From assembly GCA_009926615.1 (NCBI GenBank), contig RFOM01000030.1:1-44455 (forward strand): DNA of 44,455 nt. The letters run 5' to 3'. The position numbers and the translations under genes are program-made. The notes below the pieces were generated by a model. The model searched no databases. It had not been told where the DNA came from and saw only the letters and a list, made by a program, of their open reading frames with translations. Numbering within the stretch: position 1 is the first letter of the stretch; each line of letters begins with the position of its first letter. Below, piece after piece: positions 32,657 through 40,396 of the stretch. The stretch comes from Pseudomonadota bacterium. Its GTDB lineage: Bacteria > Bdellovibrionota_B > Oligoflexia > Silvanigrellales > Silvanigrellaceae.

Positions 32657-34752
32657 AGGTATCTTTGCGCAGTCAGAGTCGTTCAATGCTGGTGCTGGGC
32701 GCCGCACTCCCTTTCTTGATCAATACGGCATCGGCATTGGGTCAGGGCAACATTTCAGTTCCGCCGCCTGTGAATGCCTCCGCCGGAGCCAACGGTGCGG
32801 GAGGAAGTCTTCCGCCGCCGGTTGCTGACGCAAGTGCGCCTCCGGCAGACCCCGCACAGCCGGCCGGCCCTGATCTGATCAATCTCGAATACCGGAATGC
32901 CCCTTTTGTGGAAGTCGTCAGAACGCTGGCTGAGGGAGCCAACATCAATATCACGATGTCGGCCGAAGTCGAAAAGGGCAGCCCCGTCACCATACGACTG
33001 AACAAGGTGACCCACGAGCAGGCCCTTAAAGCGATTCTGGAAACGTACAAATTCGGTTCCATCGTTGAAAACGGAATTCTGAAAATTGATACGCTGCTGA
33101 ATTTGAACGCTCTGCGCGACGAGAAAATTAAATATAAAGAAGCTTCGTGGAAACTTCAGCCGACAAAGCGGATGGTCTGGCAGGTGAACTATGCGAAGGC
33201 CACGGAACTCGTCGGTCTTCTGAACACAATGCTCAAGGGCTACACCATTGATCCGAGATTTTCGATTGTGGCAGACAAGCGGACCAACAAGGTGATCATC
33301 GAAGGTATTGCGGACGCGCTTGTCGAAGCAAAAGCTTTGCTTGAAAATCTCGACAGACGCAAACAGCAGGTTTTGATTGAGGCACGGATTGTCGAAGCCA
33401 GCAATGAACTCTCAAAAACTCTGAGCATTACTTGGGGAACGCGGTTTGGTTTTGACGGCAACCGCGGTCTTGCCAACGGACTCATTTTTCCCAACTCGTT
33501 GAGCGGGAGTTTGGGAGGCGCAGGAGCCTTGGGTGCAAGCGCACCGGCACCCGGTATGGCGACTTCACCTACGCAACTCGGGACACTTCAGTTTACGGTC
33601 GGCTCAATCAACAATCTCGTCAACATTGACGCCGTTCTTCGTGCTTACGAAACAGAATCTCTTGCAAATGTTATTGCTTCACCGCGCGTGGTTGTTCAGG
33701 ATCAGGAAAAGGCCCTCATCAAGGAGGACGTGACTCTTTCCCGATCCGTTCTTGGTCCGGACGGAAAACCCGAGGGCAGAAACACGATTGCCGCACTTGA
33801 GCTGAAAGTTGCACCGCAAATCACTTCGGAAAACACACTTGAGCTTGACATTGACGTCACACGGCAAACACCGACAAACGCTCCCACCGATCCGGTCCAA
33901 GGTTCGATAAAGAGGCAGGCCAACACCAAACTGATCGTCAACAACGGTGAAACAGCGGTCATCGGCGGGCTTTATCAGACGCAGAAGTTTAAGGGTCAGG
34001 GGCGCATTCCGTTTCTCGGTCGTTTGCCGATTATCGGCATGCTTTTCAGAACAAACGAAGAACAGAGCTTCCGATCCGAGCTCATGGTTCTCATTACACC
34101 GCGGATTCTTCCCGGCGGTCCGGCACGTTCGACAGCAAGAACAGATCTCCCGATTATCGGCGGGTCATCAGCAGGTGGCGGCGGCAACAATTTCAACAAC
34201 GACGGCGGAAACGGCTTATCCAACGGCGATGCAGGCGGCTCAGGCGGAGCGGGCGGTGCAAGCCAGCCTTCCGCAGGGAATGCAGCCGGCAAAGCAGCAG
34301 CCGGAGGCAGCGGAGCATCGGCCGGCGGCGGCGCGGATGATCTTGGGAACGGTGATGACTTTGGCCTGAACAACGGAGGCGCGGGTGCATCGGCCGGCGG
34401 CGGAGATACAGCAAAATCTGCAAATGCCGGAGGAGGAAACTCGAACGACTTCGGAAACGACAGCGGCGGAGGCGGCGGCCAAGCAGCGGGCGGCAACGGT
34501 GCCGGAGGCGGCGGCGGAAACAATCTGGATAATCTTGGACCCAATGCCGGTGGCGGCGGAAATGCAGGCGCGGGCAAGAGCAACGGCGGCGGCGGTGGCG
34601 GCCTCAATAATTTGAACAATCTTGGTCCAAACTCGGGCGGCGGAACCAACACGGCCAAAAACGCGGGTGATGACCTCGGTGACGAGCCGCCGGCAAACAA
34701 AGGAAATTCGGGCGGAGGAAACCTGAATAACCTTGGAGGAGACGACCTATGA
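32653..34752 (+). CDS. pilQ: Type IV pilus secretin PilQ with Gly-rich C-terminal tail
   Basis: The outer-membrane channel of the pilus, 699 aa. A signal peptide (residues ~10-29, SMLVLGAALPFLINTASALG) is followed by a Pro/Ala/Gly linker, an STN-like domain (~75-145, LINLEYRNAPFVEVV...), a secretin N domain (~170-245) and the secretin barrel (~245-485), ending in the canonical VIGGLYQTQKFKGQGRIPF and VLITPRILPGG. No AMIN peptidoglycan-binding domain is seen at the N-terminus. From ~487 to the end are ~210 residues of Gly, Asn, Ala, Ser and Asp with repeats of the type NNLxNLGPNxGGG; secretins normally end near the barrel or with a short S-domain. The ATG overlaps the pilP stop, and the stop overlaps the next gene. 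Confidence 0.95.
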   Translation: MKVSLRSQSRSMLVLGAALPFLINTASALGQGNISVPPPVNASAGANGAGGSLPPPVADASAPPADPAQPAGPDLINLEYRNAPFVEVVRTLAEGANINITMSAEVEKGSPVTIRLNKVTHEQALKAILETYKFGSIVENGILKIDTLLNLNALRDEKIKYKEASWKLQPTKRMVWQVNYAKATELVGLLNTMLKGYTIDPRFSIVADKRTNKVIIEGIADALVEAKALLENLDRRKQQVLIEARIVEASNELSKTLSITWGTRFGFDGNRGLANGLIFPNSLSGSLGGAGALGASAPAPGMATSPTQLGTLQFTVGSINNLVNIDAVLRAYETESLANVIASPRVVVQDQEKALIKEDVTLSRSVLGPDGKPEGRNTIAALELKVAPQITSENTLELDIDVTRQTPTNAPTDPVQGSIKRQANTKLIVNNGETAVIGGLYQTQKFKGQGRIPFLGRLPIIGMLFRTNEEQSFRSELMVLITPRILPGGPARSTARTDLPIIGGSSAGGGGNNFNNDGGNGLSNGDAGGSGGAGGASQPSAGNAAGKAAAGGSGASAGGGADDLGNGDDFGLNNGGAGASAGGGDTAKSANAGGGNSNDFGNDSGGGGGQAAGGNGAGGGGGNNLDNLGPNAGGGGNAGAGKSNGGGGGGLNNLNNLGPNSGGGTNTAKNAGDDLGDEPPANKGNSGGGNLNNLGGDDL

Positions 34753-35402
34753 GAAAATTAGGCTATCTCTGCACATCGGGGAAAGTTTCCAAATATAGAA
34801 TTTCCCGCCGCAGCATCATCTTGGCTTTTGTGACGGGAACAACTTCATGGTTCAACAGTTGCTCGACTGTCGATGATGCAACGGGAAGATGCAAGCCCTT
34901 TTCGAGTCCGAAATACGTCGCGTCGTCAGTCGATACAAACGGCAAAAAATGGGAAATGAGAATTACGCCCGAAGTGGCCGACTTGAAGTGCGACTATCAG
35001 GACCCCACTAAAATCTCGAGCGGAAAAATCGTTTTTTCCGTGGTGATCTCCGACGGGCAAGGCTACTCGAAACCGGCGCTCTCCGTTCGCTCGAGTTTTG
35101 TCGGATCCTCAAGTTCTCAGGACGGAGCCGGATTCTTTCCGAACCCTGACGGCGACGATGACGTTGCGACCGACTCCTGCGGTGTTGCGATTTTTAAAGT
35201 CAAATGGACTTGTCCGGCACCCAAAAAGTCGGCCGGCGGCTACTTTTATGTCACAAGCGGTCCTCTTTCGAGCAAACCTGTCAAAGTAACACTGGAACAT
35301 CCGGTCCAGCAGGATCAGGTCACCACGGCCCCTGCTCCGGCTCCTGCACAGCCTGCAGGATTGTTGCCTGAAGAGTCTGCCGAGTCTGCGGCAGGAAACT
35401 AA
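34749..35402 (+). CDS. Hypothetical lipoprotein-like protein coupled to pilQ (217 aa)
   Basis: A basic N-terminus (KYRISRR) and hydrophobic stretch (SIILAFVTGTTSWF) end in N-S-C38-S, a loose lipobox; lipidation is likely but not certain. The following ~140 residues have a beta-rich pattern (GKIVFSVVISDGQGY, VAIFKVKWTC, YFYVTSGPLSS) that may be Ig-like. The tail is Ala/Pro/Glu-rich. ATG 34749 overlaps the pilQ stop (ATGA), so it is made together with the secretin. A PilQ pilotin or stabilising partner is a reasonable guess from position, but the usual TPR-type pilotin fold is not seen. Confidence 0.75.
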   Translation: MRKLGYLCTSGKVSKYRISRRSIILAFVTGTTSWFNSCSTVDDATGRCKPFSSPKYVASSVDTNGKKWEMRITPEVADLKCDYQDPTKISSGKIVFSVVISDGQGYSKPALSVRSSFVGSSSSQDGAGFFPNPDGDDDVATDSCGVAIFKVKWTCPAPKKSAGGYFYVTSGPLSSKPVKVTLEHPVQQDQVTTAPAPAPAQPAGLLPEESAESAAGN

Positions 35403-35488
35403 CTCATTCCGGTTTTTATTCCTGAACGGCTTTCTGTTATTCTCAACGCACGGAATTAAAGTACAGCAAACCGTGCGGAGTACCCACA

Positions 35489-36808
35489 ATGACACTCAAT
35501 CTCAAATCTCTCTGGTCGCAGCTGAGCGGACTCACACAGCAGGAGAAAGAGCTGATTGAGCAATTCGACAAAGATCCCAAAGCCACAACTCTGGTTGCCT
35601 CGTCGGATATTCTGCGGAAAAGAGGATACATCGACGAAGCCATTGTATTGCTCGAAGATACGGTTAAAAAATTTCCCTCATACATGGCCGCCCGCGTTGC
35701 TCTCGGCCGCGACTACTACACGCGCGGAATGTTTGCCGAGTCACAAAAAGAGATTGAATTTGCTCTCGGCCAGTCTGCAGAAAATCTGATGGCACAGAGA
35801 CTGCAGCTCAAGCTCTCGCTTTTGCAGAATGATCACATCAAAACCAGCAGGGCACTCGAAATACTGCGGGCACTGACACCGATGGATGACTTCACCCGTT
35901 CGGCGAAGGAATATCTGGACATCGGTGACTTTGTTTCTGCACGCAACATGGTCCTCGCAGACCTCAGAAAATTCGGAATTCAGCCTCCCGACGCGGAGCA
36001 ACCTCAAAATCAGGCAGTCCCGCAGGCTGTGCAAAGTCCCGCGGCAGCGCTCGCACGCGAAACCAAAATGACGCAGGACATTGCCGCACCTGCTCCGCAA
36101 ACTGAACATGGTGCAGCTTCAGCCTCCGAAGGCAGCAGCTGGAAAGTTCCGGCACAGGAAGAAGCCAAGCAGGCAAACGTCTTCACTGCAGCTCCAGTAG
36201 GGTCCGACGGTACACTCAATTTTGGACGCGGCGGAGTCAGCATACAGCCTGCTCTGCTCGACAATTCAGGAATTTTTTCAGACCTTCCTCCGTGGATTAA
36301 TGAACAACTTCTGCCGCCGGCATTTACCCCCGGTTCAAATCTTGCCAATGTGCGCGGAGATCTTGACCGGTATCTTCAACTCAGAGCGTTCAGGCTGATT
36401 ACCTCTCCCGAAGCGTTCTCGCGCAAACGTGCGCTGCAGCAGGCCTACAGCCTCGAGAGCACCACGCTCGCCGACATTTATGCGAGTCAGGGTCACTTCG
36501 AACGTGCAATTGCAATTTACGAACGGCTCCTTAAAGACAACCCGAGCCAAAGTTCTGTCAAACAGCGTTTGGAGAAATTGCAGGAAGAAGCACGTGAGGC
36601 TGCAGCAGAGCGCTTCGGTGTTCAGCAGGCTCCGGCCAAACCGGCAACTCCTGCTCAAACTGCCGCACATGCCGAACGGGAGCGAAAACTCAAATTCCTC
36701 GAAGCACTCCTCAAAAAAATGGACGACAGGGTCGAATCCCATGCGCCTCAATCGCAATCGCAATCCGTTCAGTGGCCTGAGGAACGCCGGCCGGGAAATG
36801 AAAAATGA
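35489..36808 (+). CDS. TPR-repeat protein (439 aa)
   Basis: Helical TPR-like repeats cover residues ~30-160 (RGYIDEAIVLLEDTVKKFPSYMAARVALGRDYYTRGMFAESQKEIEFAL) and another lies near 320-360 (IYASQGHFERAIAIYERLLKDNPSQSSVKQRLEKL). Between them is a Pro/Ala/Gln-rich disordered stretch (~170-265) that includes NFGRGGVSI. There is no signal peptide, so it is probably cytoplasmic. ATG 35489 has GGAG 9 bp upstream. It sits between the pilus genes and aroQ, with its stop overlapping the aroQ start. A role as a pilus or motility adaptor is inferred from location only. Confidence 0.8.
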   Translation: MTLNLKSLWSQLSGLTQQEKELIEQFDKDPKATTLVASSDILRKRGYIDEAIVLLEDTVKKFPSYMAARVALGRDYYTRGMFAESQKEIEFALGQSAENLMAQRLQLKLSLLQNDHIKTSRALEILRALTPMDDFTRSAKEYLDIGDFVSARNMVLADLRKFGIQPPDAEQPQNQAVPQAVQSPAAALARETKMTQDIAAPAPQTEHGAASASEGSSWKVPAQEEAKQANVFTAAPVGSDGTLNFGRGGVSIQPALLDNSGIFSDLPPWINEQLLPPAFTPGSNLANVRGDLDRYLQLRAFRLITSPEAFSRKRALQQAYSLESTTLADIYASQGHFERAIAIYERLLKDNPSQSSVKQRLEKLQEEAREAAAERFGVQQAPAKPATPAQTAAHAERERKLKFLEALLKKMDDRVESHAPQSQSQSVQWPEERRPGNEK

Positions 36809-37296
36809 TCAAGATCCTTCTCATTCACGGACCAAATCTGGGTCTGCTCGGCAGACGGGAACCTAAGATATACGGACACGAAACTCAGGAAGATCTTCTC
36901 GAAAGAGTGAGACGCGAATGCACTCCCGAGAAATACGAGGTTGAACTCGTCCAGTCGAATCATGAAGGCGTGGTCCTTGATGTTCTGAATCAGCTCGTTC
37001 GCGACTTTCATGCAGGCAGTTCGCCGGTCGGCGGAATTCTTATTAATGCCGGTGCTTGGACGCACACGAGCATTGCGCTGCGCGATGCCTTGTCAATGGT
37101 TCAGGAAACCGGCCTGCCGGTGATCGAGATTCACCTGAGCAATACCGCTGCGCGCGAGACGTTCAGACACATGTCAATGGTCGCGCCTGTCGTGACGGGC
37201 TGCGTTGCAGGTTTGGGTGCGGCAGGCTACACGGCCGCAGCCAGAGCAATCATCGAACTCATTCAGGCAAACAGCAAACACAGGTCCAAAAGATGA
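36805..37296 (+). CDS. aroQ: 3-dehydroquinate dehydratase, type II
   Basis: The third step of the shikimate pathway: 3-dehydroquinate to 3-dehydroshikimate. Family motifs are GPNLGLLGRREPKIYG with the catalytic Tyr, QSNHEG, INAGAWTHTSIALRDAL with the active-site Asn and His, and EIHLSNTAARETFRHMS. The usual N-GPNLNLLG is H-GPNLGLLG here, a mild change. The length, 163 aa, is slightly above the usual ~150. ATG 36805 overlaps the TPR gene stop, and its stop overlaps manA, giving an unusual transcript that mixes TPR, shikimate and sugar genes. Confidence 0.95.
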   Translation: MIKILLIHGPNLGLLGRREPKIYGHETQEDLLERVRRECTPEKYEVELVQSNHEGVVLDVLNQLVRDFHAGSSPVGGILINAGAWTHTSIALRDALSMVQETGLPVIEIHLSNTAARETFRHMSMVAPVVTGCVAGLGAAGYTAAARAIIELIQANSKHRSKR

Positions 37297-38384
37297 AAAC
37301 ACCTTTTGTAAAATTTGATCCCTACAATTTTGTTCCGCTGACACGTACACCTTGGGCAGGACAACTCATCGGCGTTGCCAAAATCAAATTTCTTTCAGGC
37401 CCCGAATCCGGCTGGCCCGAAAGAATCGGCGAGAGTTGGGAAATTTCCACTGACACCGAATTTCCGTCCAAGCTTCACGAGGTTCATCAGACCTCCGGCC
37501 AGCCGCTTTTTCTGACCGATCTGTTGCGCGAACAACCGGAATATTATCTGGGTAAGGGTATTGCGGCACAGTTCGGATCGCATTGCCCTCTTCTGCTGAA
37601 ATGGCTCAATGCAAAAGAACCGTTGTCCGTTCAGGTGCACCCGAAACACACGCATCCCGCGCTCAGAGACAATCAGTGCGGAAAGCCCGAAAGCTGGCTT
37701 GTCCTGAGCAATACCTTCGGAGAAGGTTATATTTTCCTCGGCTTCAAAGAGGGCATCTCCAAAGACGACATCATGACCGCACTGCGCGAAGACAGACCGC
37801 GTGATGTCATGAACGTCTTCTACCCCAAAGCCGGCAGCTATATATCAATTCCTGCAGGCTGTGTTCATGCTGTCGGCTCCGGCCTGCTGATTGCCGAACC
37901 GCAATATGTTTTGCCGAACAAGTCAGGTGCAACATGGAGAATTTCCGACTGGGGAAGACGCTACAACGGCAAAGGCGAGCTTGATCCGCAGGGCCGGCCG
38001 CGGGAGCTTCACATCAGCGAGGCGCTCAGTGCCATCGACTGGGATCTTCCGCGCGGAAAGGATCTCGGAAAAGAATTGATCCGCGAACTTGCGCACGGAG
38101 AGGAATTTGCGGGAGACAAACACAACCCTTTCGCGGTCCGATACTTCTCCAAAGCGGGCATTTATCAGTACAAACCGCTTGTCGCCGATCAGTTTACACT
38201 GGCAACCTGCTGGGAAGGCAAACTTCAGATTTTCAATAACAACAATGAAGCCGTTGTACTTTCCGCGGGTGAAAGCGGACTGATTTCCGCAGCCGCCGGT
38301 GAAGTGAAGATTGCATTGGCAGAACCGCGTCCGCTTGTCAGACCCGAATGTGCATTTTTCAGTCTCAATCCAAATTTAATCTGA
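37293..38384 (+). CDS. manA: Mannose-6-phosphate isomerase, class I type
   Basis: Interconverts fructose 6-phosphate and mannose 6-phosphate, feeding GDP-mannose for polysaccharide and LPS. Zinc-site motifs are VQVHPKHTHP, GKPESWLVL (Glu ligand) and PAGCVHAVGSGLLIAEPQ; the catalytic Arg region is ATWRISDWGRR. The length of 363 aa suits the class. The frame extends upstream to 37056 across aroQ, but ATG 37293 forms an ATGA overlap with the aroQ stop and starts directly before conserved sequence. A 16-bp gap separates it from the GTPase gene. Confidence 0.93.
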   Translation: MKTPFVKFDPYNFVPLTRTPWAGQLIGVAKIKFLSGPESGWPERIGESWEISTDTEFPSKLHEVHQTSGQPLFLTDLLREQPEYYLGKGIAAQFGSHCPLLLKWLNAKEPLSVQVHPKHTHPALRDNQCGKPESWLVLSNTFGEGYIFLGFKEGISKDDIMTALREDRPRDVMNVFYPKAGSYISIPAGCVHAVGSGLLIAEPQYVLPNKSGATWRISDWGRRYNGKGELDPQGRPRELHISEALSAIDWDLPRGKDLGKELIRELAHGEEFAGDKHNPFAVRYFSKAGIYQYKPLVADQFTLATCWEGKLQIFNNNNEAVVLSAGESGLISAAAGEVKIALAEPRPLVRPECAFFSLNPNLI

Positions 38385-38400
38385 ACTGAGGAATTATACC

Positions 38401-39009
38401 GTGGCCATCATCAACGAAGAAAACAACGAAATTCACCTTAAGATTCTCATGATCGGCGCACAGGGCTGCGGCAAAACAACCAACCTGCAAAGCCTTTACA
38501 AACAAACGGCGGGTGACCTTGCGACACGGCTGTTTGATTTGCACGGAATGTCCAACCGCAATCCGTTTTTTGATTTTCTGCCGCTGACTCTCGGCAAACA
38601 TCACAGCCACGATGTTCGGGCGCATCTTTATACTTTGCCTCATCATGAACTGCTCGAAACAATGAACCACAGTCTTCTCGCAGGTGCGGACGGCGCAGTT
38701 TTTATTGTCGACAGTCGGCTCTCCAAACTTCCCGACAGCGAAGAACAATTCAGAAAACTGAAAAATCACATCCGGCTGGCACACAAATCAATTGCCGACT
38801 TCCCTATTGTTGTTCAGTTCAACCACAGAGACGATCCTCAGGCGGTCCCGGTGGATGCCCTGCGCATTGCGTTTCATCTTGAAAACGCTCCCACCGTTGA
38901 ATCTGTCGCAGTTCAGGATATCGGCACCGTCGAATGTCTTGATGCACTTGCCGACATGATTCTCAATCACATGGAAGTTCCGGCTCCGCTCGATGCCGGT
39001 TTGGGTTGA
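38401..39009 (+). CDS. MglA-like small GTPase, divergent
   Basis: This 202-aa Ras-like GTPase is related to MglA, the polarity and motility switch of gliding and pilus-bearing bacteria. The P-loop is G19-AQGC-G24-K25-T26-T-N, and the MglA-specific FFDFLPLTLG is present. Two usual marks differ: MglA has TVPGQ in switch II and NKRD as G4, whereas here they read TLPHHE and NHRDD. Guanine specificity and switching may therefore be altered. The start is GTG 38401, with GAGG about 11 bp upstream. No MglB-type roadblock gene is adjacent. Nearness to pilMNOPQ supports a role in pilus or polarity control (inference). Confidence 0.85.
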   Translation: MAIINEENNEIHLKILMIGAQGCGKTTNLQSLYKQTAGDLATRLFDLHGMSNRNPFFDFLPLTLGKHHSHDVRAHLYTLPHHELLETMNHSLLAGADGAVFIVDSRLSKLPDSEEQFRKLKNHIRLAHKSIADFPIVVQFNHRDDPQAVPVDALRIAFHLENAPTVESVAVQDIGTVECLDALADMILNHMEVPAPLDAGLG

Positions 39010-39015
39010 GGGTAG

Positions 39016-39047
39016 CGGGGAAAAGACGGATCCGCTCGTTTTTCCCG
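39016..39047. terminator. Hairpin between convergent genes, possible two-way terminator
   Basis: CGGGGAAAA (39016-39024) pairs with TTTTTCCCG (39039-39047), one G-T pair, around a loop containing the palindrome CGGATCCG. It lies between the ends of the GTPase gene and the opposite-strand metalloprotease gene. The T residues are in the stem rather than after it, so termination is uncertain. Confidence 0.5.
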
Positions 39048-39103
39048 AATGTGAATTTGAATTTTCTCTGAAATATTTTTGTGGCGCAGCCTGAAGTTCC
39101 GAA

Positions 39104-40138
39104 TTAAAGACTTCCCGCCCAAATTGTCTGGCCGACACCCTGAATGAGGCTCCGCAGCGACGCATCCAGCATTCGCGAGTTGAAAGCCAAGACTTCAACA
39201 GCAGATCCGAAACGCGGATCGTATTGTTTTGCAGCCGCTATTTTCTCGGCCGTAAATCCGGCGTAACTCCCGTCGAGAATGTAGGCGTGAAATTCATTCA
39301 TCAAGAGCTGCTGATTTGCAGGATCGTAATTCATTCCGATCATAACCTGAGCCGCAGCTTTTACATCGGGCGGAAGCGAGTTCCAAAACATCTCGACTGC
39401 CATCCTGTACTTTGGCTGCTGAAAAAATTGACCGTGTGCGATTTCGTGCTTCAAAGCACCGCTCACAGACTGCTCCGACTCGACGTCAAAACTGATCACC
39501 GAGTAGCCGGACGGCACTCGCCTTTGAAATTCCGGCATCACTTTCGATGCAAAAAGAATTTCGCCCTCAAGAAGACAGGAGAGATCCGGACAGATGCTTT
39601 TTGCCTTCGAAAAAAAACTCTGAATCAAAGATTGCGGCAAATCATGGCCCGCACTTTTCTGATAAACACCGGCAGCGACTTGCTGGGATACGACCTGTCC
39701 TCCCGACTGAACACCGATGGACGGACGCGCTTCTGCATAAATGGCGGCCCGCATAAGAGGTATATGCTGCGCGACCCGTGAGGTCCCCCCGCACAAAAAC
39801 AGACCCTCTATCTCAATGGTCTGCGCACACACGAGAGTGTTTTCCTGCCCGCGCCGTGCTCTTAATTTATCAAGCATCGGAGCAAGATCCTGCCGCAGGC
39901 GGATGGGCTGGGCCGTCACAATGTATGTGACGTCTCTTGCCTGAAAGGTTTGCTGCTGTTGACTTTCGGTGCTTCCGGCCGGCGGCCGGTAATACCCGTC
40001 GTCGTCAGCAATTTTTCTGTCGGTACTGCTTTCCAGAACAGTTGAACTGCTGACGGAGCAGCCGCCGTGAGACAGCCACAGCAAAGCCAAGGTAACGTAT
40101 GAAGAAGATGTTTTAAGCTTCACCACTACGAGCTCCAT
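39104..40138 (-). CDS. Putative zinc metalloprotease lipoprotein (HEIAH)
   Basis: This 344-aa protein has a signal peptide with a probable lipobox ending at C27 (LSHGGCS), followed by a Ser/Gln-rich linker. A complete zinc-protease motif H231-E232-I-A-H235 lies in LKHEIAHGQFF, and E282 in MNEFHAYILDG is 47 residues downstream, the pattern of gluzincins where a later Glu is the third ligand. I cannot name the peptidase family. The ATG at 40138 lacks a ribosome-binding site; GGAG within its first codons is well placed for GTG 40126, which is a credible alternative start. The gene stands alone, convergent with the GTPase gene and next to the mobile island. Confidence 0.72.
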   Translation of the reverse strand: MELVVVKLKTSSSYVTLALLWLSHGGCSVSSSTVLESSTDRKIADDDGYYRPPAGSTESQQQQTFQARDVTYIVTAQPIRLRQDLAPMLDKLRARRGQENTLVCAQTIEIEGLFLCGGTSRVAQHIPLMRAAIYAEARPSIGVQSGGQVVSQQVAAGVYQKSAGHDLPQSLIQSFFSKAKSICPDLSCLLEGEILFASKVMPEFQRRVPSGYSVISFDVESEQSVSGALKHEIAHGQFFQQPKYRMAVEMFWNSLPPDVKAAAQVMIGMNYDPANQQLLMNEFHAYILDGSYAGFTAEKIAAAKQYDPRFGSAVEVLAFNSRMLDASLRSLIQGVGQTIWAGSL

Positions 40139-40253
40139 CCACGGTCTATCGGAATACTTCGCCCGCGGCTTGAGGGCTGTGTAATTACCAAGTGAAAATG
40201 TCAGGGGTTATCTCCCAAGCGATTATGTCAGTACCGAGTAGCACCACGATATC
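40139..40253. other. Flank between the metalloprotease gene and the insertion sequence
   Basis: The 115 bp contain no gene. The sequence from ~40187 (AGTGAAAATGTCAGGGG) may be the end of an older element into which the present IS inserted, but no matching partner end was found. Confidence 0.3.
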
Positions 40254-40279
40254 TGTTACCGAAACCGGAATCGGGATTT
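40254..40279 (+). repeat. Left terminal inverted repeat of the IS
   Basis: It starts TGTTACCGAA and ends CGGGATTT, matching the right end with one gap and a four-base divergent centre. Confidence 0.75.
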
Positions 40280-40314
40280 TGCAAAATACCAAGAAGATTC
40301 AGGAAGGGATTAGG

Positions 40315-40396
40315 CAGCCTCCAGGCCCCAATGTTACCTTCAAGTTACCACACAAAAATTTAACAAAGGGGGATTAGCCCGTGGGCCTGGAGGCTG
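40315..40396 (+). promoter_or_regulatory. Fold-back inverted repeat over the transposase start
   Basis: CAGCCTCCAGGCCC (40315-40328) is the exact complement of GGGCCTGGAGGCTG (40383-40396). The second arm begins within the GTG start codon (40381) and the loop holds the ribosome-binding site AGGGGG (40367-40372). In IS10 and IS50 a similar arrangement blocks translation of transcripts that enter from outside; the same logic is inferred here. Confidence 0.6.

Noticed and set aside
33996..34700. A 234-codon Pro/Leu-rich open frame on the minus strand opposite the pilQ tail
   Set aside because: It is the mirror of GC-rich Gly/Ala codons in the secretin tail; no start signals and no protein-like composition.
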